From Hyphomicrobiales bacterium (lineage in GTDB: Bacteria; Pseudomonadota; Alphaproteobacteria; Rhizobiales; Aestuariivirgaceae): a stretch of DNA of 64,000 bases. This document shows, one piece after another, positions 51,434 to 58,865 of the stretch. The DNA lies in assembly GCA_016710435.1 (NCBI GenBank), contig JADJVV010000001.1:558001-622000 (forward strand). Reading direction: 5' to 3'. Position numbers and translations under genes: made by a program. Position 1 is the stretch's first letter. Each line of letters opens with the position of its first letter. The notes beneath the pieces were generated by a model. It had not been told where the DNA came from. It saw nothing but the letters and a program-made list of their open reading frames with translations, and ran no database searches.

Positions 51434-51761
51434 GGTGTCCTCCTTTGGTCATTGTGTTGGATTTTCGCCGTGTGGTCTGTTTGCCGCTACCGGCAGGGCC
51501 GGACGCGTGATCTTCACCGTCGCGAGCGGAGATCGTCTTTGTGAGGTACAGCGCCGCCGCCATCAGCCCTGCGAACACGACCGGCCGCCCGCGCACGGCT
51601 TGCGGGAGGCCCCGTGTGAGTTTGCCGAGCCCCGTGGAATCCACGAGGTCTTTTGCCAGCGCTTGCACACTCAGGCGCTCACGGAGTTCCCCCAGTGTAT
51701 CCTGAAATGCCCGCCGCCGTGCGTCGGCATCGCGAGCCAGCGCCTGCAAATCCCGTTTCAT
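51369..51761 (-). CDS. DUF3618-like stress operon protein
   Basis: A 130-residue protein. The N-terminal helical part DADARRRAFQDTLGELRERL resembles DUF3618, followed by RGRPVVFAGLMAAALYLTK (one membrane helix). A polar tail is rich in Gly, His, Asp and Asn. It overlaps the holin-like gene by 4 bases (ATGA). The last 65 bases overlap the next gene out of frame. The tail after about residue 100 looks unlike a family protein, so a shifted natural stop is possible. Confidence 0.6.
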   Translation of the reverse strand: MKRDLQALARDADARRRAFQDTLGELRERLSVQALAKDLVDSTGLGKLTRGLPQAVRGRPVVFAGLMAAALYLTKTISARDGEDHASGPAGSGKQTTRRKSNTMTKGGHHGHDDDNRIRNEQGEEPGAQG

Positions 51762-52162
51762 GGACGTGCCCCTGATTTCCCGCTGTCAAACATCCAGCGG
51801 TAGACAGCACTGACAGGCTTGGCCGGCTTGACGTGCAAAATCGACCAGCGGCCAAGCAGGGCCATGACGACCAAAAGCACCACGCCAACAATGACGCCCG
51901 CCAGACTTTCTTCCATGGGCCACTGCGACAGGTATCTTACGGCCGCCTGTGCCAGGACGACGATGGCCGCAAATCCGACGAGCAGCGCCACGACGCCCAT
52001 CACAACGCTCGTGATGATGCGCCGGGCAATGGCTCCCGTTTCCGCCTTGGTCAACGAAGCCTCTGCTTCGGCCCAGGACCGGCCATCTTCAAACAGGCGC
52101 GTCGCCAGACCGATCAGCGAGGGCTGACCGTCCGATCCCGCACCCCGGCCCAGTCTAGGCAT
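51758..52162 (-). CDS. Phage holin-like (YqjE/DUF1469 type) membrane protein
   Basis: About 134 residues. An amphipathic N-terminal region (LIGLATRLFEDGRSWAEAEA) is followed by two membrane helices (IITSVVMGVVALLVGFAAIVVLA; LAGVIVGVVLLVVMALLGRW), as in the 'holin superfamily III' proteins that are chromosomal and not phage lysis genes. The start at 52162 gives an 8-base overlap with the upstream gene; the longer frame to 52393 is a shadow of that gene. Together with DUF3618- and YqjD-like neighbours it resembles the E. coli yqjD-yqjE-yqjK set. Confidence 0.75.
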   Translation of the reverse strand: MPRLGRGAGSDGQPSLIGLATRLFEDGRSWAEAEASLTKAETGAIARRIITSVVMGVVALLVGFAAIVVLAQAAVRYLSQWPMEESLAGVIVGVVLLVVMALLGRWSILHVKPAKPVSAVYRWMFDSGKSGARP

Positions 52163-52637
52163 TGGCCCGGTTCTCGCTGCTGCGCGCCCGCTTGGCGGAA
52201 GCGCGGCGGCCAGATTTGTTCTTGCCGCGCTTCGAACTTGCACCACGTGAGCTGCGTGATGTGCTGGAATCGCCCTCGGGCCAGGCAAGCCGGGCCGCAA
52301 GCGCACCACCGGCCACTGCCGCAAAGAAGGTAGCCAGGGGACGGCGGCGTGCGAAATCTGCCGTATCGCGCAGAACGGTTTCCATATCGGCATTGCGCGC
52401 GTAGTCGGTCACCGTTTCCACGCTCTGGGAAATGGCGTCCACCTGGTTTCGCACCCAGGGGTAATCTTCGAGGCTCGCGGCAAAATCGGAGACGGCACTT
52501 CCGATTGCCTCGAATTCACGCGAGGAGAAGGCCCGTCGCCGCAAGCCCACCAGCTTGGCGAGGCTCAACGCATCTTCGACGAGATGAGATCCGCGCGACT
52601 GCTGCTGCGAGGAACGTCCGGAAGAATTCTGTTTCAT
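52155..52637 (-). CDS. Stress-operon protein of unknown function, first gene
   Basis: About 160 residues: a polar start, a helical region (LVEDALSLAKLVGLRRRAFS; FEAIGSAVSDFAASLEDYPW), a weak membrane segment (PLATFFAAVAGGALAARLAW) and a Lys/Arg/Ser-rich tail. Similar proteins next to holin-like and DUF3618 genes in rhizobia are sometimes called nutrient-deprivation-induced, an annotation I recall but cannot test. The start at 52637 has GGGTG about 5 bases upstream. EcfG site at 52675-52699 is 37 bases upstream. Confidence 0.65.
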   Translation of the reverse strand: MKQNSSGRSSQQQSRGSHLVEDALSLAKLVGLRRRAFSSREFEAIGSAVSDFAASLEDYPWVRNQVDAISQSVETVTDYARNADMETVLRDTADFARRRPLATFFAAVAGGALAARLAWPEGDSSTSRSSRGASSKRGKNKSGRRASAKRARSSENRANA

Positions 52638-52674
52638 GGTCACACCCATCCGCTACAGTTTTGACTGATGCTGC

Positions 52675-52699
52675 AACGCCCGGACGCGCCAAGGGTTCC
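52675..52699 (-). promoter_or_regulatory. EcfG-type promoter of the four-gene membrane operon
   Basis: Minus strand GGAAC (52699-52695), 16 bases, CGTT (52678-52675), an exact match, 37 bases upstream of the first gene. This is the rightmost such site I found. Confidence 0.78.
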
Positions 52700-52798
52700 A
52701 TGCGAGTCTGGATGGTGTGAGGCTGAAATGCTGTGAAAGGTGCGGGCGTCAGCGCCGGCGCAGGATGCAGGAGATCAAGACGGCCAGGCATCCCGCAG

Positions 52799-52851
52799 AA
52801 AAGAGGAGCGCCCTCTTCCGCTCACGGGAGCAAGCGGAAGAGAAGCGCTCC
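52799..52851 (-). terminator. Terminator of the ABC transporter operon
   Basis: Read on the minus strand, GGAGCGC (52851-52845) pairs with GCGCTCC (52811-52805) and, inside, CTCTTCCGCT pairs with AGCGGAAGAG, giving a stem of about 17 pairs with a small bulge, followed by TCTTTTCT. It lies right after the binding-protein gene stop. Confidence 0.8.
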
Positions 52852-52858
52852 AGCAGGA

Positions 52859-53791
52859 TCAATCGTAAAGAACGGCAGCGATCTTCGGGTCGTTCATGTT
52901 GGACTTGTCGTACCAGTAGAAGCCCGTATCCATGATCTTCTCGAGCTTCTCGCCTTTGAGGGCCTTGGCCAGCGAGTTCACCACGCATTCGCCGATGCCG
53001 ACGGGGTTCTGCGTGATCGAGCCGAGCAGCGTGCCGTCGTTGATGGCATCCTTCTGCGTCTTGCCGGAGTCGTAGCCGATGGCGACGATCTTCGAGCCCG
53101 TTTCCTTCTTGGCAACGGCGAGGCCGATGGCAGCGCCTTCGTTCGAGGCGAAGATGCCCTTCAGGTTCGGATAGGCCTGCAGCGTCGCCTTGATGTCATC
53201 GGCGGCCTTCAGCGCGTCGTTGGCATACTTGATGTCGACGATGTTGATCTTCGGATACTTTTCCTTGATGCGGTTCACGAAGCCGTCACGGCGGCCAATG
53301 CCCGTGGCAGAGGTCTGGTCGTGGATTTCGGCTGCGATGTCGCCTTCGCCACCGATGGCTTCAGCCATCTTGTCGGCGGCGGCGCCAGCGGCGTTCACGT
53401 TGTCGGTCGTGCAGGTCGTGAGCGGCAGGTCGCTGTCCACGCCCGAGTCGAAGGCAACGATCGGAATGCCGGCATCAGCGGCCTTCTGGAGGGCCGGAAC
53501 CTGGGCCTTGGAGTCGAGAGCGGCAAAGCCGAGGCCCTGGGGCTTCTTGGCGATGGCGGCGTTCAGGATGTCGGTCTGCTTGTCGATTTCGGCTTCCGTG
53601 TTCGGGCCTTCGAAGGTGATCGTCACGTTGTTGGCCTTGGCAGCCGATTCAGCGCCGGCCTTCACAGCCTGCCAGAACTGGTGGCTGAAGCCCTTGGCAA
53701 TGATCGGGAAATAGACGTCTTCGGCAAAGCTCGGTGCCGAGAGCATCGTGGCAGCGCCGAACAGGGCCACTGCGAACAGTTTCTTCTTCAT
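52859..53791 (-). CDS. Sugar ABC transporter, periplasmic binding protein (RbsB/MocB type)
   Basis: A 310-residue periplasmic binding protein of the ribose/rhizopine class. The signal peptide is MKKKLFAVALFGAATMLSAP with cleavage at SFA-ED. It then has VYFPIIAKGFSHQFWQAVKA, VPALQKAADAGIPIVAFDSG, IFASNEGAAIGLAVAKKETG and IGYDSGKTQKDAI. The motifs fit a small polyol or sugar ligand; similarity to the rhizopine binder MocB fits the oxygenase and ferredoxin genes nearby. CGGAG lies 7 bases before the start. It is last in the operon, after a small hairpin, and ends at a strong terminator. Confidence 0.88.
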   Translation of the reverse strand: MKKKLFAVALFGAATMLSAPSFAEDVYFPIIAKGFSHQFWQAVKAGAESAAKANNVTITFEGPNTEAEIDKQTDILNAAIAKKPQGLGFAALDSKAQVPALQKAADAGIPIVAFDSGVDSDLPLTTCTTDNVNAAGAAADKMAEAIGGEGDIAAEIHDQTSATGIGRRDGFVNRIKEKYPKINIVDIKYANDALKAADDIKATLQAYPNLKGIFASNEGAAIGLAVAKKETGSKIVAIGYDSGKTQKDAINDGTLLGSITQNPVGIGECVVNSLAKALKGEKLEKIMDTGFYWYDKSNMNDPKIAAVLYD

Positions 53792-53816
53792 GTTTCACTC
53801 CGTTGGTTTTTCACAT

Positions 53817-53834
53817 GCCGCATCAGGTTGCGGC
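53817..53834 (-). promoter_or_regulatory. Intercistronic hairpin between permease and binding-protein genes
   Basis: GCCGCA (53817-53822) and TGCGGC (53829-53834) form a 6-pair stem with loop TCAGGT in the 75-base gap. It lacks a T-run and so is not a clear terminator. Such hairpins often stabilise the transcript segment of the abundant binding protein. Confidence 0.35.
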
Positions 53835-53866
53835 GACCATGTTGAACAGTATGTGTCCTCCCTGTC

Positions 53867-54871
53867 CTACATCTTTTTCCGCAGTGCGATGTCCACATAC
53901 ACTGCAATGATGATGATGACGCCCGTCACCACGATTTTCCACTCTTCCTGCACGCCCATGACGCGCAGGCCGTTGGTGAGAACGCTCATGATGAAGGCGC
54001 CGATGATGGTGCCCAGAACGGTACCGCGTCCGCCCGCAAGCGAAGTGCCGCCAATGACGGCTGCCGCGATGGCATCGAGTTCATAGCCAAGACCGAGGGC
54101 AGGCTGCGCTGAGTTGAGGCGCGAGGAGACGAGAAGTCCCGCCACGCCACAGATCATGCCGCTCATGCCGTAGGTGATGATCTTCCAGAAATCCACGTTC
54201 ACGCCCGACAGGCGTGCCGCTTCCTCATTGCTGCCAAGCGCAAAGATGTAGCGGCCCAGCAGCGAACGGGTGAGCACGATCGAGGCCACGATGGCCACGC
54301 CGAACATCACAAACACGCCATTGGGAATTTCCAGGCCCGGAATGAGCAAGGTGACGGAGCTCTCGGGAGAAATGTACTGGTAGCTCGGCGTGTCGTTGAA
54401 ATAGATGGGCTTTGCGCCCGAGAAGACGAGCGCCAGGCCACGGGCGATCTGCATCATGCCCAGCGTTGCGATGAATGGCGGAATTTTCAGCTTGGCGATG
54501 ATGCTGCCGGAAAATCCGCCCATGACGGCACCTGATGCCAGCGCACCGGCAATGCCCAGCGGCAGCGGCATGCCGGCATTGGTGAGCACAAGGCCTGCCA
54601 TCACCGCCGTCAGCGTCATCATGGTGCCAACGGCGAGGTCGATGCCGCCCGAAATGATGACGAGTGTCACCGCAACGCCCAGCACGCCGTTCACGGCGGT
54701 GGCCTGCATGATATTGACCATGTTGTTCCAGGCCGCGAAGTTCGGCGCAAAGATGCTGAAGAACAGCAACAAGGCCACCAGCACGACGAACGCCACCGCC
54801 TTCTGCATGGTGGCGATGGTGAAGAAGCCGGTCTTTTCCGTTTCGGCAGCGTTCAGGGCGGTGTCGGTCAT
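53867..54871 (-). CDS. Sugar ABC transporter permease (RbsC type)
   Basis: A 334-residue membrane protein of the ribose-type permease family with 8-10 helices. Hallmarks are VNIMQATAVNGVLGVAVTLV, ISGGIDLAVGTMMTLTAVM, LGSNEEAARLSGVNVDFWK (coupling loop to the ATPase), and AIAAAVIGGTSLAGGRGTVL. One permease gene suggests a homodimer. It lies 19 bases after the ATPase gene and before the binding-protein gene. Confidence 0.9.
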   Translation of the reverse strand: MTDTALNAAETEKTGFFTIATMQKAVAFVVLVALLLFFSIFAPNFAAWNNMVNIMQATAVNGVLGVAVTLVIISGGIDLAVGTMMTLTAVMAGLVLTNAGMPLPLGIAGALASGAVMGGFSGSIIAKLKIPPFIATLGMMQIARGLALVFSGAKPIYFNDTPSYQYISPESSVTLLIPGLEIPNGVFVMFGVAIVASIVLTRSLLGRYIFALGSNEEAARLSGVNVDFWKIITYGMSGMICGVAGLLVSSRLNSAQPALGLGYELDAIAAAVIGGTSLAGGRGTVLGTIIGAFIMSVLTNGLRVMGVQEEWKIVVTGVIIIIAVYVDIALRKKM

Positions 54872-54890
54872 TGTCCGGTCTTTCTCTGTA

Positions 54891-56462
54891 TCAGGCGGCC
54901 TTGCCCCAGCCTTGCGCGGCGAGGGTCATGATCGATTCTTGCGTTGCGGTCTTGCCGTCCAGTTCGCCGGTGATGCGCCCTTCGCACATGACGATGACGC
55001 GGTGCGACAGCCGCAGGATCTCCGGCATTTCGGATGAGATCACCACAATGGATTTACCCTGCTCTGCGAGGCCCTGCAGCAGCTTGTAGATTTCTGCCTT
55101 GGCACCCACGTCGATGCCGCGCGTCGGCTCATCGAAGAAGAGAATGTCACAGTCACGCAGCAGCCACTTGGCGATGACGACCTTCTGCTGGTTGCCACCG
55201 GAAAGCAGACGTGTCTCCTGGTCCACCGAGGGTGTCTTCACTCTCAGCAGGTCCACGAACTGCTTGGAGGTGCGGCGCAGCGCCCCGTCCTGCATCCACA
55301 CTTTGCCGCGGGTGAAGCGGGGCCACGATGCCATCGTGACGTTGTCACGCACCGACATGGGCGTCACCAGTCCGAAATGCTTGCGGTCTTCGCTGAGGTA
55401 GGCGAGGCCCAGTCTCACTGCGTCCTTGGGGCTCTTGATGGCCGCGCGCTTGCCGTGCACGTAGATTTCGCCGCTGTCGATCGGGTCGGCACCAAAAATG
55501 GCGCGCGCGACCTCGGTGCGGCCCGCGCCCATGAGTCCGGCAAAGCCCAGGATTTCGCCCTTGCGCACGGTGAAATTGATATCTTTCACGGCCTTGCCGC
55601 GGTTGAGACCGACAACCCGCAGCATTTCGGTATCGGTGCCCTGCCCTTCGGCGCGGCTGGCATCGGCCAGTTCACGCCCCACCATCATGGAAATGATCTT
55701 GGCCATGGACGTATCTGCCGCCGGCAGCGTGCCGATGTACTGGCCGTCGCGCATCACGGTGATGCGGTCGGCGATGCGCTTCACTTCATCCATCTTGTGG
55801 GTGATGTAGACGATGCCCACGCCCTGGGATTTCAGTTCCTTGATGATAGCGAAGAGATGCTCGACTTCCGTTTCGTTGAGCGCGGAGGTCGGTTCGTCCA
55901 TCACGAGCACGCGGGAATTGAACGACAGCGCCTTGGCGATCTCGACCAGCTGCTGGCGCGCAACGGTGAGATGCCCCACTTCTTCGCGCGGGTTGATATT
56001 GATCTTCATGCGCTTGAACAGCGCCGCCGCATTTGCGTTCATCGTCGCTTCGTCGACGAACAGGCCGAAGCCCCGGCGCGGCTCGCGGCCAATGAAAATG
56101 TTCTGCGCCGCCGTCAGGTGGCTCATCAGGAAGAGTTCCTGGTGGATGATGCTGATGCCGAGATCCTGTGCCGCCTTGGGGCCGGGGATGGTGACAGGCT
56201 TGCCATCCACCATGATTTCGCCGTCGTCGGGCTGATACACGCCCGTCAGGATTTTCATCAGCGTGGACTTGCCTGCGCCGTTTTCGCCCATGAGCGCATG
56301 AACCTCACCGGCACGGAGATCGAACTGCACACCGCGCAGGGCGTGGACACCGGGAAAGCGCTTTTCGATATTGCGCATCACGATCTTCATCGCGGGTGCG
56401 GCAACGTCGTCACGCGGCTGTTGGATCGCCGGCGCGTCATGCGCTTTGCTCTTGGCATTCAT
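54891..56462 (-). CDS. Sugar ABC transporter ATP-binding protein (RbsA/MglA type)
   Basis: A 523-residue protein with two fused nucleotide-binding domains. The first has Walker A GENGAGKSTLMK and Walker B VLVMDEPTSAL. The second has a modified Walker A region (GLMGAGRTEVARAIFGADP), LSGGNQQKVVIAKWL and FFDEPTRGIDVGAK. The degenerate second P-loop is normal for sugar CUT2 ATPases. In the first domain the signature reads LTVARQQLVEIAKAL, also usual. It is the first gene of the leftward operon and faces a 474-base divergent control region. Confidence 0.92.
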   Translation of the reverse strand: MNAKSKAHDAPAIQQPRDDVAAPAMKIVMRNIEKRFPGVHALRGVQFDLRAGEVHALMGENGAGKSTLMKILTGVYQPDDGEIMVDGKPVTIPGPKAAQDLGISIIHQELFLMSHLTAAQNIFIGREPRRGFGLFVDEATMNANAAALFKRMKININPREEVGHLTVARQQLVEIAKALSFNSRVLVMDEPTSALNETEVEHLFAIIKELKSQGVGIVYITHKMDEVKRIADRITVMRDGQYIGTLPAADTSMAKIISMMVGRELADASRAEGQGTDTEMLRVVGLNRGKAVKDINFTVRKGEILGFAGLMGAGRTEVARAIFGADPIDSGEIYVHGKRAAIKSPKDAVRLGLAYLSEDRKHFGLVTPMSVRDNVTMASWPRFTRGKVWMQDGALRRTSKQFVDLLRVKTPSVDQETRLLSGGNQQKVVIAKWLLRDCDILFFDEPTRGIDVGAKAEIYKLLQGLAEQGKSIVVISSEMPEILRLSHRVIVMCEGRITGELDGKTATQESIMTLAAQGWGKAA

Positions 56463-56936
56463 GATGCCTGTTCCTCTCCCATGTGCGCAGCCACAGCGTG
56501 CCGCGTCTCATTTTATATTCAGCCTAGCAGCATTTGCACCGACGCCAAGAGTCAATGCTTGTCGGCGCTTTCCGTGCCAGGCCATGTTTCCCCTCTGGCT
56601 TGCTGCCATGTTTTTGGGAAAGCATTGCGTTGGAAAGAGCAGGACGTTCCGGCGCCGTGTCGGCAGGCACCAATCCTTTTCGCCATCGCCCGCATCGCCG
56701 ACACGCTGCAGGCGCAGACAGCGGAGGAATGGATCAAGACGCCACCCCCGCGTGCCAGCGACCGATTCCATCCCAAAAATCTCAAAAATTTTCAAGAACA
56801 AATTTTTCCAGACTGCCAGTTTTGGAATATTTGTTTTGTTTTGACAACTTCCTATGCATAAACACCCAAGTTCATGAAATATTTGCATCACAATGATGCA
56901 AAATGAGTTACAATCTCATTAGATGGGTGGCAACAC
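56463..56936. promoter_or_regulatory. Divergent control region between ABC importer and PanB-like/LacI genes
   Basis: 474 bases without a gene. 56463-56760 has ordinary composition with no convincing frame. 56760-56936 is strongly AT-rich, with A/T runs (for example 56774-56806) and an inverted repeat at 56882-56902 just ahead of the PanB-like gene. GCATTTGCACC at about 56528-56538 resembles half of that repeat near the importer start. Both operons probably start here under the LacI-type regulator encoded at 57743. Confidence 0.55.
56882..56902. promoter_or_regulatory. Operator-like inverted repeat
   Basis: TTTGCATCA (56882-56890), CAA, TGATGCAAA (56894-56902): a perfect 9-base inverted repeat, 34 bases before the PanB-like ATG. 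The right half continues as GATGCAAAATG (56895-56905), which recurs exactly at 58737-58747 before the oxygenase gene. It is the likely binding site of the adjacent LacI-type protein, although it lacks the central CG common in that family. Confidence 0.6.
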
Positions 56937-57734
56937 ATGACCTTGTCCAGAAAAACAACCGTCCACGATCTCCTCATCTCCAAGGGCAGGCACAAGTGGG
57001 TGCAGGTCCATGTCGACAGTGCCGCGGAAGCGGCGGCCGCGACGGAAGCGGGCATCTCCATTCTGTCTTGCGAGCCGGACCATACGCTGGAAGGCATTCG
57101 CCGCGCCGCGCCCTTGGCGTTCATCTCCGCAGGTATGCCCCACGGCGCCGTGGCCACCGGCGATGAAGCCATCCGCTACGGCTTTGCCACGCTGCGGCGA
57201 GGGGCCGATGCGATCTATTGTTCGCAGTCCCCTGCCATCATCGAAGCCATGGCCCGCGAAGGCATTCCGGTGACGGGCCATGTCGGACTCGTTCCCGATC
57301 TTGCAGCATGGACAGGCTTTCGCGCCGTGGGCCGCACCGCCCTGGAAGCGCGCAAGGTGATGCAGAAAGTCAAGGACATCGAAAACGCCGGCGCGGCCTG
57401 TGTCGAAGTGGAAGTGGTGCCGGTTGAACTGGCCGATCACATCACAAGGTCAACCTCCATGATCACCATGGGGATGGGCTGCGGCAGCGTCTGCGACACG
57501 CAATACCTGTTCTCGTGTGACATCCTCGGAACGAACACGGGCCACTACCCGCGCCATTCCCGCAAATATGCCGACCTCGCCGCGATGGAGGAGGCCATGC
57601 AAAAGGAACGCATCCGCGCCTTCCAGAGCTTTGTGGTGGATGTCGGCGGCGGCGTCTATCCCCAGCCAGGCCATGAAGTGCATATGGACGCAATACAATT
57701 GAAACAGTTCCGCGCGTCAGCCGGAATCGAATGA
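56937..57734 (+). CDS. PanB-like (ketopantoate hydroxymethyltransferase family) divergent paralogue
   Basis: A 265-residue TIM-barrel protein. It keeps PanB landmarks: TGHVGLVPDL, VGRTALEA, VEVEVVPVELADHIT (with the family's catalytic Glu position), ILGTNTGHYPRHSRKYADL and VYPQPGHE at the end. Aligned by eye, the three Mg2+-ligand regions of true PanB (VGDS, DLPF, KIEGG) are replaced by LSCEPD, SAGMPHG and YCSQSP. True PanB adds a hydroxymethyl group from methylene-tetrahydrofolate to ketoisovalerate. With altered metal sites and a sugar-uptake setting, another aldol-type reaction is more likely. Followed 8 bases later by the LacI-type gene. Confidence 0.72.
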   Translation: MTLSRKTTVHDLLISKGRHKWVQVHVDSAAEAAAATEAGISILSCEPDHTLEGIRRAAPLAFISAGMPHGAVATGDEAIRYGFATLRRGADAIYCSQSPAIIEAMAREGIPVTGHVGLVPDLAAWTGFRAVGRTALEARKVMQKVKDIENAGAACVEVEVVPVELADHITRSTSMITMGMGCGSVCDTQYLFSCDILGTNTGHYPRHSRKYADLAAMEEAMQKERIRAFQSFVVDVGGGVYPQPGHEVHMDAIQLKQFRASAGIE

Positions 57735-57742
57735 GGGCAACC

Positions 57743-58729
57743 ATGAAGCGTGTCACCGTCGCCGACATCATGGAGGAAACCGGCCTTTCCCGCGCCACGG
57801 TTGACCGCGTGCTCAATGGCCGTGGCCGTGTGCATGCCCGTACCAAACACGTTGTCCATGAGACGATCCAGCGGCTGCAAAGTCCCGCGGGCACAGACCG
57901 CTTCGCCCCATCGGCAGACATGCTGCTCCGTGTGGGCCGCGGCATGACCCGGCAGATGACGGCGGTGTGGGAGGCGCGCGGCGTGAAAGGCGATATCCAC
58001 GATGTCTATGACGCCACGGAAACCGACATCATCCGCACCATCCGCCGTTTGGCGGAGGACCCGTCGCGGCCTCTCATCCTCACGGTGAAGAACAGCGATG
58101 GCATCGTCGAAGCGCTGCGTCAGGCGCGGAGGACCGGCAAACGGATCATCACCCTCGTCTCCGACGTTTCGCCCGATGCGCGCGACCACTTCGTGGGCAT
58201 CGACAATCGCGCCGCCGGACAAACCGCCGCCTACCTGATCGGTGGCATGCTCGCAGGGCGGCAGGCAACGGTGGGTGTAGTGGTGGGCGACACAGCTTTC
58301 CGTTGCCACGAAGACCGCGAGATCGGTTTTCGAACGGGATTGCGCGCGCAGTTCCCGCTTCTCACCATTGCCCCCGAAGCACGCGGCGAAGACAGCGCCG
58401 ACCTCACTCGCAGAGCCGTCGCGCACCTGCTGGACGAGCATCCGCAACTGGCGGCGATCTATAATGTCGGCGGTGGCAATCAGGGCTTGGCCGCAGCACT
58501 CGAAGCCGTGGGCCGCGCAGGCAATGTGGCTGTTGTCGGCCACGACGTCAACTTCGTCACCGCGCCCTTGCTGCGCGGGCACGTGCTGAACTATGTGATC
58601 GCCTCCGACCCGGCGCATCTGCTCACGACCGCACTGGGCATCGCCACGGCCCTTCCCGACACGGGCGACACCGCCCTTGTCGATTTCGGCATTTACAGCC
58701 GCTTCAACTTGCCCACATTTGCACAATGA
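57743..58729 (+). CDS. LacI-family transcriptional regulator
   Basis: About 328 residues. N-terminal LacI helix-turn-helix: VTVADIMEETGLSRATVDRV, then LNGRGRVHARTKHVVHETI. A periplasmic-binding-protein-like ligand domain has FVGIDNRAAGQTAAYLIGGM, YNVGGGNQGLAAALEAVGR and VVGHDVNFVTAPLL. The start at 57743 follows GAGGG. It probably senses the sugar taken up by the importer and controls it, the PanB-like gene and perhaps the oxygenase unit through the GATGCAAAATG sites. Co-transcribed with the PanB-like gene. Confidence 0.85.
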   Translation: MKRVTVADIMEETGLSRATVDRVLNGRGRVHARTKHVVHETIQRLQSPAGTDRFAPSADMLLRVGRGMTRQMTAVWEARGVKGDIHDVYDATETDIIRTIRRLAEDPSRPLILTVKNSDGIVEALRQARRTGKRIITLVSDVSPDARDHFVGIDNRAAGQTAAYLIGGMLAGRQATVGVVVGDTAFRCHEDREIGFRTGLRAQFPLLTIAPEARGEDSADLTRRAVAHLLDEHPQLAAIYNVGGGNQGLAAALEAVGRAGNVAVVGHDVNFVTAPLLRGHVLNYVIASDPAHLLTTALGIATALPDTGDTALVDFGIYSRFNLPTFAQ

Positions 58730-58736
58730 GTTTAAA

Positions 58737-58799
58737 GATGCAAAATGCAACATTCTTGAATGAATGTGCGTCATAATACAACATGGCTCTTGCAACATT
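58737..58799. promoter_or_regulatory. Control region of the oxygenase/ferredoxin unit with repeated motif
   Basis: GATGCAAAATG (58737-58747) repeats the right half of the operator at 56882-56902. TGCAACATT occurs twice (58746-58754 and 58791-58799), 45 bases apart, so on roughly the same helix face. The region lies between the LacI-type gene and the desaturase-family gene at 58866 and is AT-rich. It suggests a second promoter under the same regulator. Confidence 0.5.
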
Positions 58800-58865
58800 G
58801 TCGCATCACCCTGTATTGGCGCCCTTCGCGACAGCATCACGTCACCCTAGAAGGAGAGCCCGGCC

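Noticed and set aside
51758..52162. Holin-like gene as evidence of a prophage
   Set aside because: The protein belongs to a chromosomal stress family, and there are no integrase, capsid, portal or lysin genes nearby.
52163..52393. N-terminal extension of the holin-like protein
   Set aside because: It is antiparallel-free but overlaps the first stress-operon gene in another frame and has no family match; the short form fits the family length.
56760..56936. AT-rich stretch as a replication origin
   Set aside because: No DnaA-box cluster or replication gene is present; it fits a promoter region between divergent operons.
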